Part shown: positions 27,053 through 37,022 of the stretch, in pieces
Layout: each line of letters opens with the position of its first letter
How positions within the stretch are numbered: position 1 is the first letter of the stretch
Assembly (NCBI RefSeq): GCF_016836705.1
Contig: NZ_JAFCGY010000012.1
Location: 62,001-126,000, forward strand
From: Mesorhizobium caraganae
Lineage (GTDB): Bacteria; Pseudomonadota; Alphaproteobacteria; Rhizobiales; Rhizobiaceae
DNA length: 64,000 bases
Direction of reading: 5' to 3'
The notes under the pieces: model-generated
Database searches by the model: none
Seen by the model: the letters and a program-made list of their open reading frames with translations, nothing else
What the model was told of the DNA's origin: nothing
Program-made: the position numbers and the translations under genes

Positions 27053-27774
27053 GCGGCGCGCCCGTGGTGCGGGTCGAGAGCCTCGTAAGGAGTTTCGGGC
27101 CGCGAACCATCCTCGACGGCCTCAGTCTCGACATCGAGAAGGGCGAGTTCGTTGCCCTTCTCGGCCGTAGCGGGTCGGGCAAGAGTACATTGTTGCGCGC
27201 TCTCGCCGATCTCGATGACAAGGTCTCCGGCTCCGGCCGGATCGAAACACCCGATAAGAAATCGGTGGTATTCCAGGATGCCCGACTGTTGCCGTGGAAA
27301 CGCGTGCTGGAGAATGTGGTTCTTGGTCTCGACCTACCGGACGCCGCCGAACGCGGCCAGGTAGCTCTCGAAGAGGTTGGCTTGAGCGGCCGCGAGACCG
27401 CATGGCCGGTCGAACTCTCTGGTGGCGAGCAGCAGCGCGTGGCCTTGGCGCGGTCGCTAGTTCGTGATCCTGACCTGCTGCTGGCGGACGAGCCGTTCGG
27501 CGCGCTCGACGCGCTGACCCGCCTGCGCATGCACGATCTGCTGCGCCAGCTTTGCGCCCGGCACCAGCCGGCCGTCCTGCTGGTCACCCATGACGTGGAC
27601 GAAGCCGTGACGCTGGCGGACCGGGTTTTGGTGCTCGACAATGGCGCGATCGCCGCCGACATCGTCATTGATGTCCCCAGGCCACGCGATCATGGCCATC
27701 GCCGGTTCGGCGAGATCCGCTCCGAACTTCTGCGTCATCTCGGCGTCGAGACAAAGCCTGTGCTGCCGGTCTGA
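27028..27774 (+). CDS. ssuB: ABC transporter ATP-binding protein (SsuB-like)
   Basis: This is the nucleotide-binding subunit of the same importer, 248 residues. Walker A is GRSGSGKST, the Q-loop lies at VFQDARLLPW, the signature is LSGGEQQR, Walker B is LLLADEP and the switch His is in VTHDVDEA. It overlaps the permease gene by 25 bp and has AGGAAAGG inside it as ribosome binding site. Belongs with 25088-29165. Confidence 0.95.
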   Translation: MASHLGGLSGAPVVRVESLVRSFGPRTILDGLSLDIEKGEFVALLGRSGSGKSTLLRALADLDDKVSGSGRIETPDKKSVVFQDARLLPWKRVLENVVLGLDLPDAAERGQVALEEVGLSGRETAWPVELSGGEQQRVALARSLVRDPDLLLADEPFGALDALTRLRMHDLLRQLCARHQPAVLLVTHDVDEAVTLADRVLVLDNGAIAADIVIDVPRPRDHGHRRFGEIRSELLRHLGVETKPVLPV

Positions 27775-27818
27775 GCGGCCGAAGACTTGTCGCTCAGAGT
27801 CACCCCCAGGAGGACCAT

Positions 27819-29165
27819 ATGCCAATCAAATCACGACAGTTGAACCTCAACCTTTTCATCTATCCTGGCGGCCATCATGAAGCCGGCTGGCGCTACAAGG
27901 ATTCCGCGCCTGAGAGAGTGCTGGACATCGCCTATTATCAGGAACTGGCGAAAAAGGCCGAGGCGAGCAAATTCGACGCGCTGTTCTTTGCCGATGGGCC
28001 CGCGCTCGCCGACAACATCCGCTATGCAAGCCGCTTCCGGCTGGAGCCGCTGACATGGATTTCGGCACTCGCGGCCGTGACGGAGAGCATCGGCTTCATC
28101 GCGACCGCCTCGACCACCTACAACGAACCCTACAACCTGGCCCGGCTGTTTGCTTCTGTCGATCATCTGAGCGGCGGGCGCGCCGGTTGGAACATCGTCA
28201 CCACGGGCGATGCGTCCGCGGCGTTGAATTTCGGCTTTGACCGACATCCAACCCACGCCGACCGTTACGAGCGCGCCGGCGAGTTCGTTGATGTGGTGAC
28301 GAAGCTCTGGGACAGCTGGGAGGATGACGCGCTCGTCTCCGACCGGGAGTCTGGAATCTTCGCCGACACCGACAAAATCCACCCAATCAACCACATCGGC
28401 AAATATCATCGGGTGAAGGGCCCGCTCACGCTTCCACGATCGCCGCAGGGGCGTCCAGTCTACGTCCAGGCGGGTTCGTCGGAAGACGGACGGTCATTCG
28501 CAAGCCGCTATGCCGAGGCGATATTCACAGCCCATCAGACACTCGGCAACGCGCAGGAATTTTATGCTGACATCAAAGCGCGCGTGAAGTCGGTTGGCCG
28601 CAACCCTGACCACGTCAAGGTCTTGCCCGGCATCAGCCCGTTTATCGGTTCAACCGAGGCTGAAGCCCGCGCGCTGCATGACGAGTTCAACGAACTGACG
28701 CAGCCGGAATATTCTCTTGACCAGCTGCGCCGCATCGTCGACGCCGACCTTTCCGGCTACGATCTGGACGGACCATTTCCGCGCGAGCTCATCAGTGTCG
28801 AGGGCGAGCGGGGTGCGAGCAGCCGCTTCCACGTCGTACTCGACATCATTGAGCGCGAGAATCCAACCATCCGGCAGTTGCTCCACCGTCTCGCCGGCGC
28901 GCGTGGGCATTGGGTCCAGGCCGGGACGCCGGAACAGATCGCCGACAACATCCAGGAATGGTTCGACAACGGCGCCGCGGACGGTTTCAATGTCATGCCA
29001 CCCTATCTACAGGGCGGGTTCGACGTATTCGCCGACGAGGTGGTGCCGATCTTGCGCAGGCGCGGACTTTTCCGGCGCGACTATGAGGGGGCAACGCTGA
29101 GGGACCATTTTGGTCTGCCGCGCCCGGAAAATACGTTCAGCCAGCCGCAAAAGGCGACCGCCTGA
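27819..29165 (+). CDS. NtaA/SnaA/DszA-family FMN-dependent monooxygenase
   Basis: The 448-residue bacterial-luciferase-like enzyme has the signature start LNLNLFIYPGGHHEAGWR, then FFADGPALADN, SIGFIATASTTYNEPYNLAR and GWNIVTTGDASAALNFG. Members use FMNH2 from a separate reductase to oxidise nitrilotriacetate, dibenzothiophene sulfone or other C-N/C-S compounds. Placed last in a sulfonate-type import operon, it probably releases sulfite from an organosulfur substrate. AGGAGG precedes ATG 27819. No flavin reductase gene is in the operon. Confidence 0.92.
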   Translation: MPIKSRQLNLNLFIYPGGHHEAGWRYKDSAPERVLDIAYYQELAKKAEASKFDALFFADGPALADNIRYASRFRLEPLTWISALAAVTESIGFIATASTTYNEPYNLARLFASVDHLSGGRAGWNIVTTGDASAALNFGFDRHPTHADRYERAGEFVDVVTKLWDSWEDDALVSDRESGIFADTDKIHPINHIGKYHRVKGPLTLPRSPQGRPVYVQAGSSEDGRSFASRYAEAIFTAHQTLGNAQEFYADIKARVKSVGRNPDHVKVLPGISPFIGSTEAEARALHDEFNELTQPEYSLDQLRRIVDADLSGYDLDGPFPRELISVEGERGASSRFHVVLDIIERENPTIRQLLHRLAGARGHWVQAGTPEQIADNIQEWFDNGAADGFNVMPPYLQGGFDVFADEVVPILRRRGLFRRDYEGATLRDHFGLPRPENTFSQPQKATA

Positions 29166-29389
29166 GCTACTATCGCAGGCATTCAATCTAGAAGCGATGC
29201 GCCAACAGCTTGGGGTCGAGATTTGAAAAGCCATGGTAGCCGTCGACGATCTGGCCACGATCGACGCCACGCTGCCTTCATCGGCGAATTCGCACCTGTG
29301 GTCATCGCACCTTCTCACGTCGCCAAGGCCGCCCAGGCGGCGCGCCGTTAGTCGAATTGACGGTAGCCCTTGGAAGTTGAAGGATGTGC

Positions 29390-30315
29390 CTAAGCCCGGT
29401 CCGGAGCCGTGGCTGACCATCGCCGGCTCTCAATCAATGTCCTTGCGACCTTAGGGATGAGCTTGCGGATCGCGGAGACGGCCGGAGAACGCTCATCTTT
29501 CGGATTTACGGCAAGCACGACTGAACGGGTAATCACCGGATCGACGATCTTAACCATTCGGACCAGCCCCTGAGAGGCTTCTTTCTGAATGGCCGACGGC
29601 GTAAGAATAGAGTACGCCTTTCCCTCCATGACCAAATTGATGATCGTCGAGAGGGAATCCACTTCAAACCTGACGTCCAGCATGCAACCGTGCTGTGCAA
29701 TGACATCAGCCACTGAACGCCTGACATTATTATTCCGCATGGGAACCGCCAGGGGAAATGCATACAGTTCCGCAAGAGATATCGAGTCCTCAAACGGCGG
29801 TTCACCCGGCGGCACCACCAGACAAAACTCTTCGCGTGCCAGGACCGTCATCTCCCCCACACTGTCCGCGGTGCGGTAGAGAACCGCAGATTGAAGCGTC
29901 CGGCAGCCATCCACTCCTCCAGCGGTCCCGTCATACCCTCGATCATCTTGAGGGAGACCCTCGGCAGTTCGTTTCTTACCGATTCAAGCAGCGGACCGCT
30001 GAGGACGCGAGCGGCCCCGGACGGAATGCCAAGGGTCACCTCTCCGGAAGGAGCTGCCGCCGTGTTGGTCAGCTCCGCCTCGGTGAGTTGAATTTCCTTG
30101 AGAATCCCCCGCGCCCGCTCGAGCAGTTTGGCTCCGGACGCGGTTGCGCTAACGCCGGTTCTGTCGCGTATCAGTAGCTGAGTGCCGAAACTCTCCTCCA
30201 GTTGACGCACATGCAGGCTAAGGGCGCTTTGAGCGATGTGGAGGAGCGCAGCTGCCTTCGTGAAACTGCCTGCTTCCACTACACCGACAAAGTATTTTAA
30301 CTGCCTTATTTCCAC
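29390..30315 (-). pseudogene. LysR-family regulator gene with one frameshift
   Basis: The first part (30315 to about 29880) encodes an intact winged helix (MEIRQLKYFVGVVEAGSFTK, IAQSALSLHVRQLEE) and the start of the effector domain, ending near EEWMAAGRFNL. The continuation in another frame, from AVLYRTADSVGEM to the stop at 29390, completes the domain. Restoring one G near 29892 would rejoin them as GRFNLAVLY. The regulator is convergent with the NtaA-type operon and may once have controlled it. Authentic mutation and sequencing error cannot be separated here. Confidence 0.8.
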
Positions 30316-31341
30316 GGTTTAGGAACCAAACTGGGGCACTGTCTTCCAGCCTCTTCCTATCTATCTCGCAACGAAATGGCGAACAAGCTGCAATATCGCC
30401 GAGTTCGCCGGGAATAGGCTCCCGTCTAGTCCTTCACCAGAGATATAAGTCGGTCACTGCCAGCGAGAGCCAGGATTTTGTGGACACGCCGCAGCACCGG
30501 GGGCAACCATCTTGCCATCCATTGCGAAGGCGTAGGTCCCGCCCTGCGACATCCTTTTCCGCCGCGATGACACGGCGCGAGGCCCACTGGGCCCGCCAGG
30601 AGAGCCTCGATCAAAGATGGCTAGCTGTGCCGGATCGATCGCCAGGGGCGCCGGCAAAGCATATTGACCTCGGCTTTAGGTCGATCGGAATGCTGAAAGT
30701 TTGGGCGTGCTAAGCGTGGCAGGGATGATGAGCAAAGACGACTGGACCGACCATCGGTTGTGATCACACCAAGCATGTTAAGTCGCCCTCACCACCCTCG
30801 ACGGATTGGGATTCTGTTGTCGGTGCCGACTTTGCGGTGCGTCGGACTTTTCAACAATATCCACCCTCAGCGGACACGCTGCGTCCTTGGCTTGGCATAT
30901 CAGTAGCGAGTGCCGCTATCGCCTGGTTACGTCACCAAGGTGCGACAACAAAGGCACTCATTGTGGATCAAACCAGCGGCCTTGGTATAGTAGACGCCCG
31001 AGGCGTCGTAGGCTACGCCGATTTCGACAATTGGCGACAATAGATGTCGGACGCCCCTGAAGACGCAAGCGGTTTTTGCGGTCGGCACGTTGTCGGATGC
31101 TGCCATCTGTCCGGCCTCTTGGTGCAGCGCGAAGGCCGCGGGCCGGTATGGGAGTTCGCGGACCGGAACTATATCACCCTGAGTAATCGCGGTAGCGGTT
31201 GAGAGCGCGGTCGCGTTTCAGAAGTTCGATCTACTCGTAAAAAGGGATCGTCTTAGGCGGAAGGCCGGACTTGCTGCCGCTATCGCTATATTCATAGGCG
31301 CCCCATCGGGTTCCCGGATTGAGCAAATCCGGATCACTATT
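30316..31341. other. About 1 kb without a confident gene
   Basis: A coding-like + strand stretch from about 30800 to 31043 (FAVRRTFQQYPPSADTLRPW, then TKALIVDQTSGLGIVDAR) and a short frame from ATG 31045 (MSDAPEDASGFCGRH) may be remnants of small genes. A - strand fragment near 30500 (QGGTYAFAMDGKMVAPG) is also protein-like. None can be named. Confidence 0.35.
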
Positions 31342-32424
31342 TTATGCCGCTGCCAGCGTTGTGTCTGCCATGTGCACGCGCGCTGCCGCCGTCAGCAGGT
31401 CGGTCTGAGTGATCAGCCCAAGAATGCGTCGCTCGGCATCGCCGATGACCACGGCATGGCTGCGGCCGTCGGTGAGCACGGGAAGCAGGCGCATCGCCGG
31501 CGTGTCGGGAGAGGCGGTGCAAGCCTTCGACATCACGGCCCTCACCGTGTCGGTCGCCTTCGTCAGCTCGCGCAGGCCAACTACACCGAGCAGCCCGCCC
31601 TCGGCGTCGGTCACCGGCAGCGTCCGGATGTTGTGATCGAGCAGCAAATGACGCGCCTGGTCGGCAGGCGCATGTTCATCGACCGAAATCACATCGCGCG
31701 ACATGATGTCCTCGCACAGCAAGGTTCGGTGCGAACGCACCATCGCCTGCAACTCGACCTGTCGCAGCAGCCGCTCGAGATCGTTGCGGTCGATGTCGAA
31801 GGTTTCCTCCAGCGCGCCGAGCGCGGCATCGATATCCTCGGGCCGGAAGCCGACCCGCTCCCGCGCCGGCGGATCGATGGTTCCATGCGTGCTTTTAAGG
31901 GCAGGGGCCGCCACATGCGGATAGTTGCGCCGCGAAAGTTTGTGGATGCCGTAGCCGAGTGCGACCAGCACGATCGAGTTCAGCGCCACCGGAACGAAGG
32001 GAAACAGCAAGCCGGAGTTGAAGACGGCCGGTCCGCCGAACACCGCGGTCAAGGCGGCGGCGCCGCCCGGCGGATGCAGGCAGCGCGTGAATGACATAGC
32101 GGCGATGGCCAGCGCCACCGCAATGCCGGTGGCAAGGACGGGTTCATGCACGAAATGCGCCACGATCACGCCGACCAGTGCCGAAATCGTATTGCCACCG
32201 ATAATCGACCAAGGCTGCGCCAGCGGGCTTGAAGGCACGGCAAAGAGCAGCACGGCCGATGCTCCCATTGGAGCAACCAGCAGTGCGACATGGGGGCCAG
32301 ACCCGTTCGCCAGCGCACTGATCACGCCGGTGAATGCGATCCCGATCATGGCCCCGATGCAGGCGAGCAGCCGCTCGCGCAGCGTTGCACCGGCAAGGAT
32401 TGGAACAAAGAGTCGAAACGCCAT
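31342..32424 (-). CDS. HPP-family membrane protein with two CBS domains
   Basis: The 360-residue protein begins with the HPP domain: FTGVISALANG, LVAPMGASAVLLFAVPSSPLAQP and the family-naming CLHPPGGAAALTAV give four membrane helices (about 10-160). The C-terminal half carries a CBS pair (about 235-355; IMSRDVISVDEHAPADQARHL and VMSKACTASPDTPAMRL), which binds adenine nucleotides. Some HPP proteins transport nitrite in plants; a bacterial anion-transport role is possible. ATG 32424 is chosen for its AAGGG ribosome binding site. The OYE gene lies upstream on the same strand. Confidence 0.9.
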   Translation of the reverse strand: MAFRLFVPILAGATLRERLLACIGAMIGIAFTGVISALANGSGPHVALLVAPMGASAVLLFAVPSSPLAQPWSIIGGNTISALVGVIVAHFVHEPVLATGIAVALAIAAMSFTRCLHPPGGAAALTAVFGGPAVFNSGLLFPFVPVALNSIVLVALGYGIHKLSRRNYPHVAAPALKSTHGTIDPPARERVGFRPEDIDAALGALEETFDIDRNDLERLLRQVELQAMVRSHRTLLCEDIMSRDVISVDEHAPADQARHLLLDHNIRTLPVTDAEGGLLGVVGLRELTKATDTVRAVMSKACTASPDTPAMRLLPVLTDGRSHAVVIGDAERRILGLITQTDLLTAAARVHMADTTLAAA

Positions 32425-32738
32425 GACATGCCCTTGGGCGAGTGGTCGGACTTCCGCAGTCCGGAATGCAGGCAAAGCCACAGATTTGGAAGTTAAGCCA
32501 ATTCGGAAAGTCGGCGCACGGGAGAATACTTTTGCGCGAAGCGGCCGTTCCCAGCTTTCGGACCCTTTGCGGCCGTTGCCAACCGGCGACGGACGACGCG
32601 ATCGAGCCTATTGCGGACATCAGCGGATTTGATGCTTCTGCCATTCCGGCTCGGCCGGACGGAGTAGCGACAGGCGCTCAAGATTCCGCTTTGACAGCAG
32701 GCGCAGGCACCCTGCCCTCGGCGCCGGTGCGATCGCAT

Positions 32739-33854
32739 TCACGCCAATGCCGGATAGTCGATATAGCCCTTGGCACCTCCGCCATAGAAGGTGGATTTAT
32801 CCGGTGTGTTCAGATCGGCTCCTTCGCGGAGCCTGCGGACGAGATCCGGATTGGCAAGGAAGAGTTTGCCGAAGGCCACCAGGTCAGCCCGCCCCTGTGC
32901 GATTGCTGCCTCGGCAAGCTTCGCGTCATAACCATTGTTGACCAGCCAGGCGCCTTTGCCGCCAGCGTCGCGATAGGCGGCCTTGAACGATGCATAGTCG
33001 AACGGCCTGTCGCCTTGCTGAAAATCCCGCGCTCCGCCTGTCGCGCCTTCTATGACGTGGACATAGGCTAGCCCATAGGCGGCAAGCCGCCTCACGACAT
33101 GATCGAACAGTGGCTGCGGATCAGGATCGAATGCATCGTTGCCGGGCGTGACCGGTGAAAGACGGATGCCGGTTCTGCTCGCGCCGACTTGCGCGACGAC
33201 GGCGTCGATCACCTCGAACGGGAAGCGCGCGCGGTTCTCGATCGATCCGCCATAGTCGTCAGTGCGGTGATTGCTTCCGGAGCGCAAAAACTGGTCGAGC
33301 AGATAACCGTTGGCGCCGTGAATCTCGACACCGTCGAAGCCGGCATCTTCTACCGCCGATTTCGCGGCGTGCCGAAAGTCCTCGACGATGCCAGGCAGTT
33401 CGCTCCTTTCGAGCGCGCGCGGCTCAGACGTTTCAGCAAAAAAGCCGCTGCCTTCCGGATCGATCAGGTAGGTCTTGGATTTGGCGCGAATCGCCGACGG
33501 CGCGACCGGTTTGCCGCCGCCGGGCTGCAGCGAATTGTGGGAGATGCGGCCGACATGCCAGAGCTGCACCACGATCTTTCCGCCTGCCGTATGGACGGCG
33601 TCCGTCACTTTGCGCCAGCCCGCAAGCTGCTCAGGCGCGTAGAGGCCGGGCACATCGGCATAGCCCTGCCCCTGATGCGTGATCGCCGTCGCTTCCGTGA
33701 TCAGCAGCCCTGCCGTGGCGCGCTGTGCGTAATAGGTGACGGCCAGGTCTCGCGGCACGGCATTCGGCGAACGGTTGCGCGTCAGCGGCGCCAGGACGAC
33801 GCGATTGGCAAGGCTGAGGTCACCGACGTTGATAGGATCGAACAGCGTAGTCAT
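32739..33854 (-). CDS. nemA: Old-Yellow-Enzyme family NADH:flavin oxidoreductase
   Basis: The 371-residue FMN enzyme has the TIM-barrel markers VVLAPLTRNRSP, VVQLWHVGRISHN (His pair region), GVEIHGANGYLLDQFLRSGSN with RTDDYGGSIENRARF, and VAFGKLFLANPDL. It reduces activated alkenes, nitro-compounds or N-ethylmaleimide-like electrophiles using NAD(P)H. ATG 33854 has AAAGG upstream. It lies beyond ssuD on the same strand, about 265 bp away. Whether it takes part in sulfonate use or detoxification is open. Confidence 0.92.
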   Translation of the reverse strand: MTTLFDPINVGDLSLANRVVLAPLTRNRSPNAVPRDLAVTYYAQRATAGLLITEATAITHQGQGYADVPGLYAPEQLAGWRKVTDAVHTAGGKIVVQLWHVGRISHNSLQPGGGKPVAPSAIRAKSKTYLIDPEGSGFFAETSEPRALERSELPGIVEDFRHAAKSAVEDAGFDGVEIHGANGYLLDQFLRSGSNHRTDDYGGSIENRARFPFEVIDAVVAQVGASRTGIRLSPVTPGNDAFDPDPQPLFDHVVRRLAAYGLAYVHVIEGATGGARDFQQGDRPFDYASFKAAYRDAGGKGAWLVNNGYDAKLAEAAIAQGRADLVAFGKLFLANPDLVRRLREGADLNTPDKSTFYGGGAKGYIDYPALA

Positions 33855-33904
33855 CGAAATACCTTTCATGAAGATGGTGGGTACGGATCTGGTCCAAACC
33901 CGCC

Positions 33905-34087
33905 TTATGGAGTGTTGGAAGCGCTACGCGATCTTCCGGATTGCAGGATCTTGTCGGCTCCGCCGACAATGCCGGCGAAATCCGTCCAGACACCACGCGC
34001 GCCCTCTTCCCATTTCGCCCGTTCCTCAGGCTGGACGACATGGCCGCCATGTTCGGCCAGCGGTATGGAGCTCGCCTCATCGGGCAA
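33905..34087 (-). pseudogene. Possible C-terminal fragment of TRAP-type binding protein
   Basis: The 60-residue frame (IPLAEHGGHVVQPEERAKW, then ARGVWTDFAGIVGGADKIL) resembles the C-terminal helix region of DctP-like TRAP solute-binding proteins. No upstream domain is present. It sits between ssuD and the OYE gene and may be a remnant. Confidence 0.35.
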
Positions 34088-34118
34088 CGATCAGCCCATT
34101 GAATTGCTTCCCCTTCCG

Positions 34119-35270
34119 TCACGAAGCGGACGCGGCGACCTTGGGGCGTGCGCCGCGTCCGAACTCGACGTCCCAGCTGCGCTCCTGGGGTGCGGCTTCG
34201 CCACTCAGGCCGAGTTTGGGGAAAAGCAGTTCGGCGACGTTGAACGCCTCTTCCAGATGCGGGTAGCCGGACGCGATGATCGTTTCGATGCCGATCTCCT
34301 GATACTCGCGTATGCGCGCGGCCACATTGTCGGGATTGCCAACCAGCGCCGTTCCCGCGCCGCCACGCACCAGCCCAGGTCCCGCCCACAGATTTGGACC
34401 GACAACCAGTTTGTCGCGCCGGCCCTGATGCAGCGCCGACATGCGCTTTTGCCCGACGGATTCCGAGATGTGGACAAATCCATTCTGGGCTTCGGCGATC
34501 AGGTCGTCGGTGACGTGGCTGATCAGCCGGTCTGCGGCCGCCCAGGCCTCATCCTCCGTTTCGCGTACGATCAGATGAATGCGAAGGCCAAAGCGGATCG
34601 TGCGGCCTTGCGCAGCCGCTGCTTGCCTGACGCGGTCGATCTTCTCGGCAAGCTGGTCCACCGGTTCGCCCCAGCTCAGATAGGCGTCCACATGCTTGGC
34701 GGCGATCGCGATGCCGGCGTCGGATGAGCCGCCGAACCAGAGTGGCGGATGGGGCTGCTGGACCGGCGGGAAGGAAATGTCGGTGCCGTGGGCGGAAAGG
34801 TACTTGCCCTCGAAATCCGCCGGCTCGCCCGAAAGGATGCGACGCCAGATGGTCAGGAATTCGTCGGTCTGCGCATAGCGCTCGTCATGACTGAGCTTGT
34901 TGCCGTCGCCGGCGAGGTCGGCCGGATCCGCACCGGTGACGACATTGAGCAGGACACGGCCGCCGGAGATGCGGTCCAGAGTGGCTGCATGACGCGCAAA
35001 CAGCGCCGGTGTTCCGCTGCCCGGCCGAAGGGCCACGAGGAACTTCAGCCGTTCGGTGAGCGGGATCAGCCCGGCCGCCACGATCCAGGCGTCTTCGCAC
35101 TGCGTGCCGGTGGGCAGGAGCACGCCCTTGAAGCCAAGCCGGTCGGCGACCTGGGCGATCTCCTTGAGGTATCCGAAGGTTGCCGGGCGGTGCCGTTCGT
35201 TGGTGCCGAGATACGGTCCATCGCCATGGGTCGGCAGGTACCAGTAGAGATCGAGCGGGTTGCTGGACAT
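34119..35270 (-). CDS. ssuD: FMNH2-dependent alkanesulfonate monooxygenase
   Basis: SsuD cleaves alkanesulfonates to aldehyde and sulfite with FMNH2 and oxygen. The 383-residue protein matches throughout: LYWYLPTHGDGPYLG, GVLLPTGTQCEDAW (with the conserved Cys), FARHAATLDRISGGR, LLNVVTGADPADLAGDG, DISFPPVQQPHPPLWFGGSS and IASGYPHLEEAFNVAE. It is the last gene of the TauA-ATPase-permease-SsuD set. No SsuE flavin reductase is nearby, so FMNH2 must come from elsewhere in the genome. Confidence 0.96.
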   Translation of the reverse strand: MSSNPLDLYWYLPTHGDGPYLGTNERHRPATFGYLKEIAQVADRLGFKGVLLPTGTQCEDAWIVAAGLIPLTERLKFLVALRPGSGTPALFARHAATLDRISGGRVLLNVVTGADPADLAGDGNKLSHDERYAQTDEFLTIWRRILSGEPADFEGKYLSAHGTDISFPPVQQPHPPLWFGGSSDAGIAIAAKHVDAYLSWGEPVDQLAEKIDRVRQAAAAQGRTIRFGLRIHLIVRETEDEAWAAADRLISHVTDDLIAEAQNGFVHISESVGQKRMSALHQGRRDKLVVGPNLWAGPGLVRGGAGTALVGNPDNVAARIREYQEIGIETIIASGYPHLEEAFNVAELLFPKLGLSGEAAPQERSWDVEFGRGARPKVAASAS

Positions 35271-35314
35271 CGGATTGTTCCTTCAACGATGCGAATGTGT
35301 GGAACAGGCAAGCG

Positions 35315-36163
35315 TCAGAGCTTGCCTTTCCAGGGGATGAGACGGTGCTCGAGCCAGCGCATGCCGCTGGTAAAGGCGAAGGCGAGGACAGCGATGACGA
35401 TGAGGCCGACGAAGACGACGTCGGTGGCGAGGAAATTGGCTGCCGACATGATCATGTAGCCGAGGCCCGACTGGGCGGCGATCAGCTCGGCGGCGACCAG
35501 CGTCGACAACCCGGCGCCAATGGCAATCTTCAGGCCGGTCATGATTTCCGGCAATGCGGACGGCAGGATGATGCTGGTGAACAATTGCAGGCGGCTGGCG
35601 CCAAGCGACAGTGCGGCATTGATCCGTTCAATCGGCACGGAGCGGACACCGGCCTGTGCGGCAAAGCAGATCGGGGCAAAGGTGGACAGCGACAGGAGCA
35701 CGATCTTGGAGGTCTCGCCGATGCCCAGCCAGATGATCAGCAGCGGCAGGTAGGCCAGCGGCGGCAGCCCCCAGTAGAGATCGATCGGCACGCTGAAGAT
35801 ACCCTTGACCCAGCGGTTGAGCCCCATAAGCAGGCCGAGCGGAATGCCCAGGAAAATGCCGACGCCGAGAGCCGCGGCGATGCGGCCAAGACTTGCCAGC
35901 GTGTGGTCGAGCAGCGTGCCGTTGGCATAGCCGTCGGCCGCGACGGCGCTGAACTGGGTCAGCACTTCGGCCGGCGACGGCAGGAACAGCGGTGACGCCC
36001 AGCCGAAGCGCGTGGCCAAGAACCACAAGGCAATCAGCGACGCCAGCGTGACCAGGCTGATGCCGAGCGTGCTTGTCGACGCGGACCGGCGCGGCTGAGC
36101 GGACGGCCTGCGCTGGGTCGTTGAAGGCTGGAATGAGGTCGGGGAATTGGCGGCAAGCGTCAT
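35315..36163 (-). CDS. ssuC: ABC transporter permease (SsuC/TauC)
   Basis: The 282-residue inner-membrane protein has a Ser/Pro-rich N-terminus followed by about six helices. The EAA loop is near RINAALSLGASRLQLFTSIILP. The conserved GLPPLAYLPLLIIWLGIGETSK segment places it in the sulfonate/taurine permease group. Its ATG overlaps the stop of the ATPase gene (ATGA), giving translational coupling. SsuD follows 44 bp later. Confidence 0.94.
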   Translation of the reverse strand: MTLAANSPTSFQPSTTQRRPSAQPRRSASTSTLGISLVTLASLIALWFLATRFGWASPLFLPSPAEVLTQFSAVAADGYANGTLLDHTLASLGRIAAALGVGIFLGIPLGLLMGLNRWVKGIFSVPIDLYWGLPPLAYLPLLIIWLGIGETSKIVLLSLSTFAPICFAAQAGVRSVPIERINAALSLGASRLQLFTSIILPSALPEIMTGLKIAIGAGLSTLVAAELIAAQSGLGYMIMSAANFLATDVVFVGLIVIAVLAFAFTSGMRWLEHRLIPWKGKL

Positions 36164-36954
36164 TGCAAGGTTCCTGTGCGGGCGGCTTCCGGCTGGTGGA
36201 TGAGCGAGCGAATTTCCTGCCGCAGTTCGATGAAACGCGGGTGGGACTGGATCGGCCCGATGTCGCCGCTCTCAGCGAAATCGCGAACGAAGTCGGCGTC
36301 GAACCGGGCAACGATGCGGCCTGGCCTGGGCGACATCACAACGATGGTGGTGCCGAGCGTGAGGGCTTCCTCGATGGAATGGGTAATGAACAGGATCTGC
36401 TTGCCGGTCATGGCCAAGACCGAGGCCAGAAGCTGCTGCATCGTCTCGCGCGTCAGGCTGTCGAGGGCGCCGAACGGCTCGTCCATCAGCAGGATTTTTG
36501 GATCGGTGGCCAGCGCCCGCGCGATACCGACGCGCTGGCGCATGCCGCCGGACAGTTCGTAGGGCGGCTTTTCGGCGAAATCGGCGAGGCCGACCAGTTC
36601 CAGCAGACGCCTTGAGCGCTCGCGGCGTTCGCTGCGCCGCACGCCCCGGTATTTCAGGCCGAGAGCGACATTGTCCAGCACGTTGGCCCAGGGCAGCAAG
36701 GTATCCTTCTGGAAGACGACGCCACGGTCGCCGCCGGGCGCGACAATCTCTTTTCCGTCCAGTGTGATCGTGCCTTCGGTGAGCGGCAGGAAGCCGGCGA
36801 TCGCGTTGAGCAATGTCGACTTGCCGCATCCGGAGGCACCAACCGCGACAACGATGGAATCGGGTGCGATGTCGAGCGAGACGTGATCAAGCGCGTGCAC
36901 GTCCTGGCCGTCCGAGGCTGGAAAGGTGACGCTGGCATCGCGGATTCGAAGCAT
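36160..36954 (-). CDS. ABC transporter ATP-binding protein (SsuB/TauB)
   Basis: The 264-residue ATPase has Walker A GASGCGKST, a Q-loop at VVFQKDTLLPW, signature LSGGMRQR, Walker B ILLMDEP and switch His in FITHSIEEA. Typical of TauB/SsuB. It is second in the operon, after the binding protein and an intergenic hairpin, and overlaps the permease start by 4 bp. Confidence 0.95.
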   Translation of the reverse strand: MLRIRDASVTFPASDGQDVHALDHVSLDIAPDSIVVAVGASGCGKSTLLNAIAGFLPLTEGTITLDGKEIVAPGGDRGVVFQKDTLLPWANVLDNVALGLKYRGVRRSERRERSRRLLELVGLADFAEKPPYELSGGMRQRVGIARALATDPKILLMDEPFGALDSLTRETMQQLLASVLAMTGKQILFITHSIEEALTLGTTIVVMSPRPGRIVARFDADFVRDFAESGDIGPIQSHPRFIELRQEIRSLIHQPEAARTGTLQ

Positions 36955-36972
36955 GATGGGCCTCCAGGCGGT

Positions 36973-36999
36973 CTGGCTGGCGAGAATTCCGCCAGCCAG
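36973..36999 (-). promoter_or_regulatory. Intercistronic stem-loop between binding protein and ATPase
   Basis: A perfect 10-bp stem CTGGCTGGCG/CGCCAGCCAG with a 7-nt loop lies in the 68-bp gap. It has no T-run, so it more likely stabilises the upstream binding-protein mRNA or attenuates readthrough, a common arrangement that gives excess binding protein. Confidence 0.65.
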
Positions 37000-37022
37000 A
37001 ACCGAATGTCGTCAGGTGATTT

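Noticed and set aside
35180..35995. 271-codon + strand frame over the ssuC permease gene
   Set aside because: Asp/Gln/Arg-rich shadow of a membrane-protein gene.
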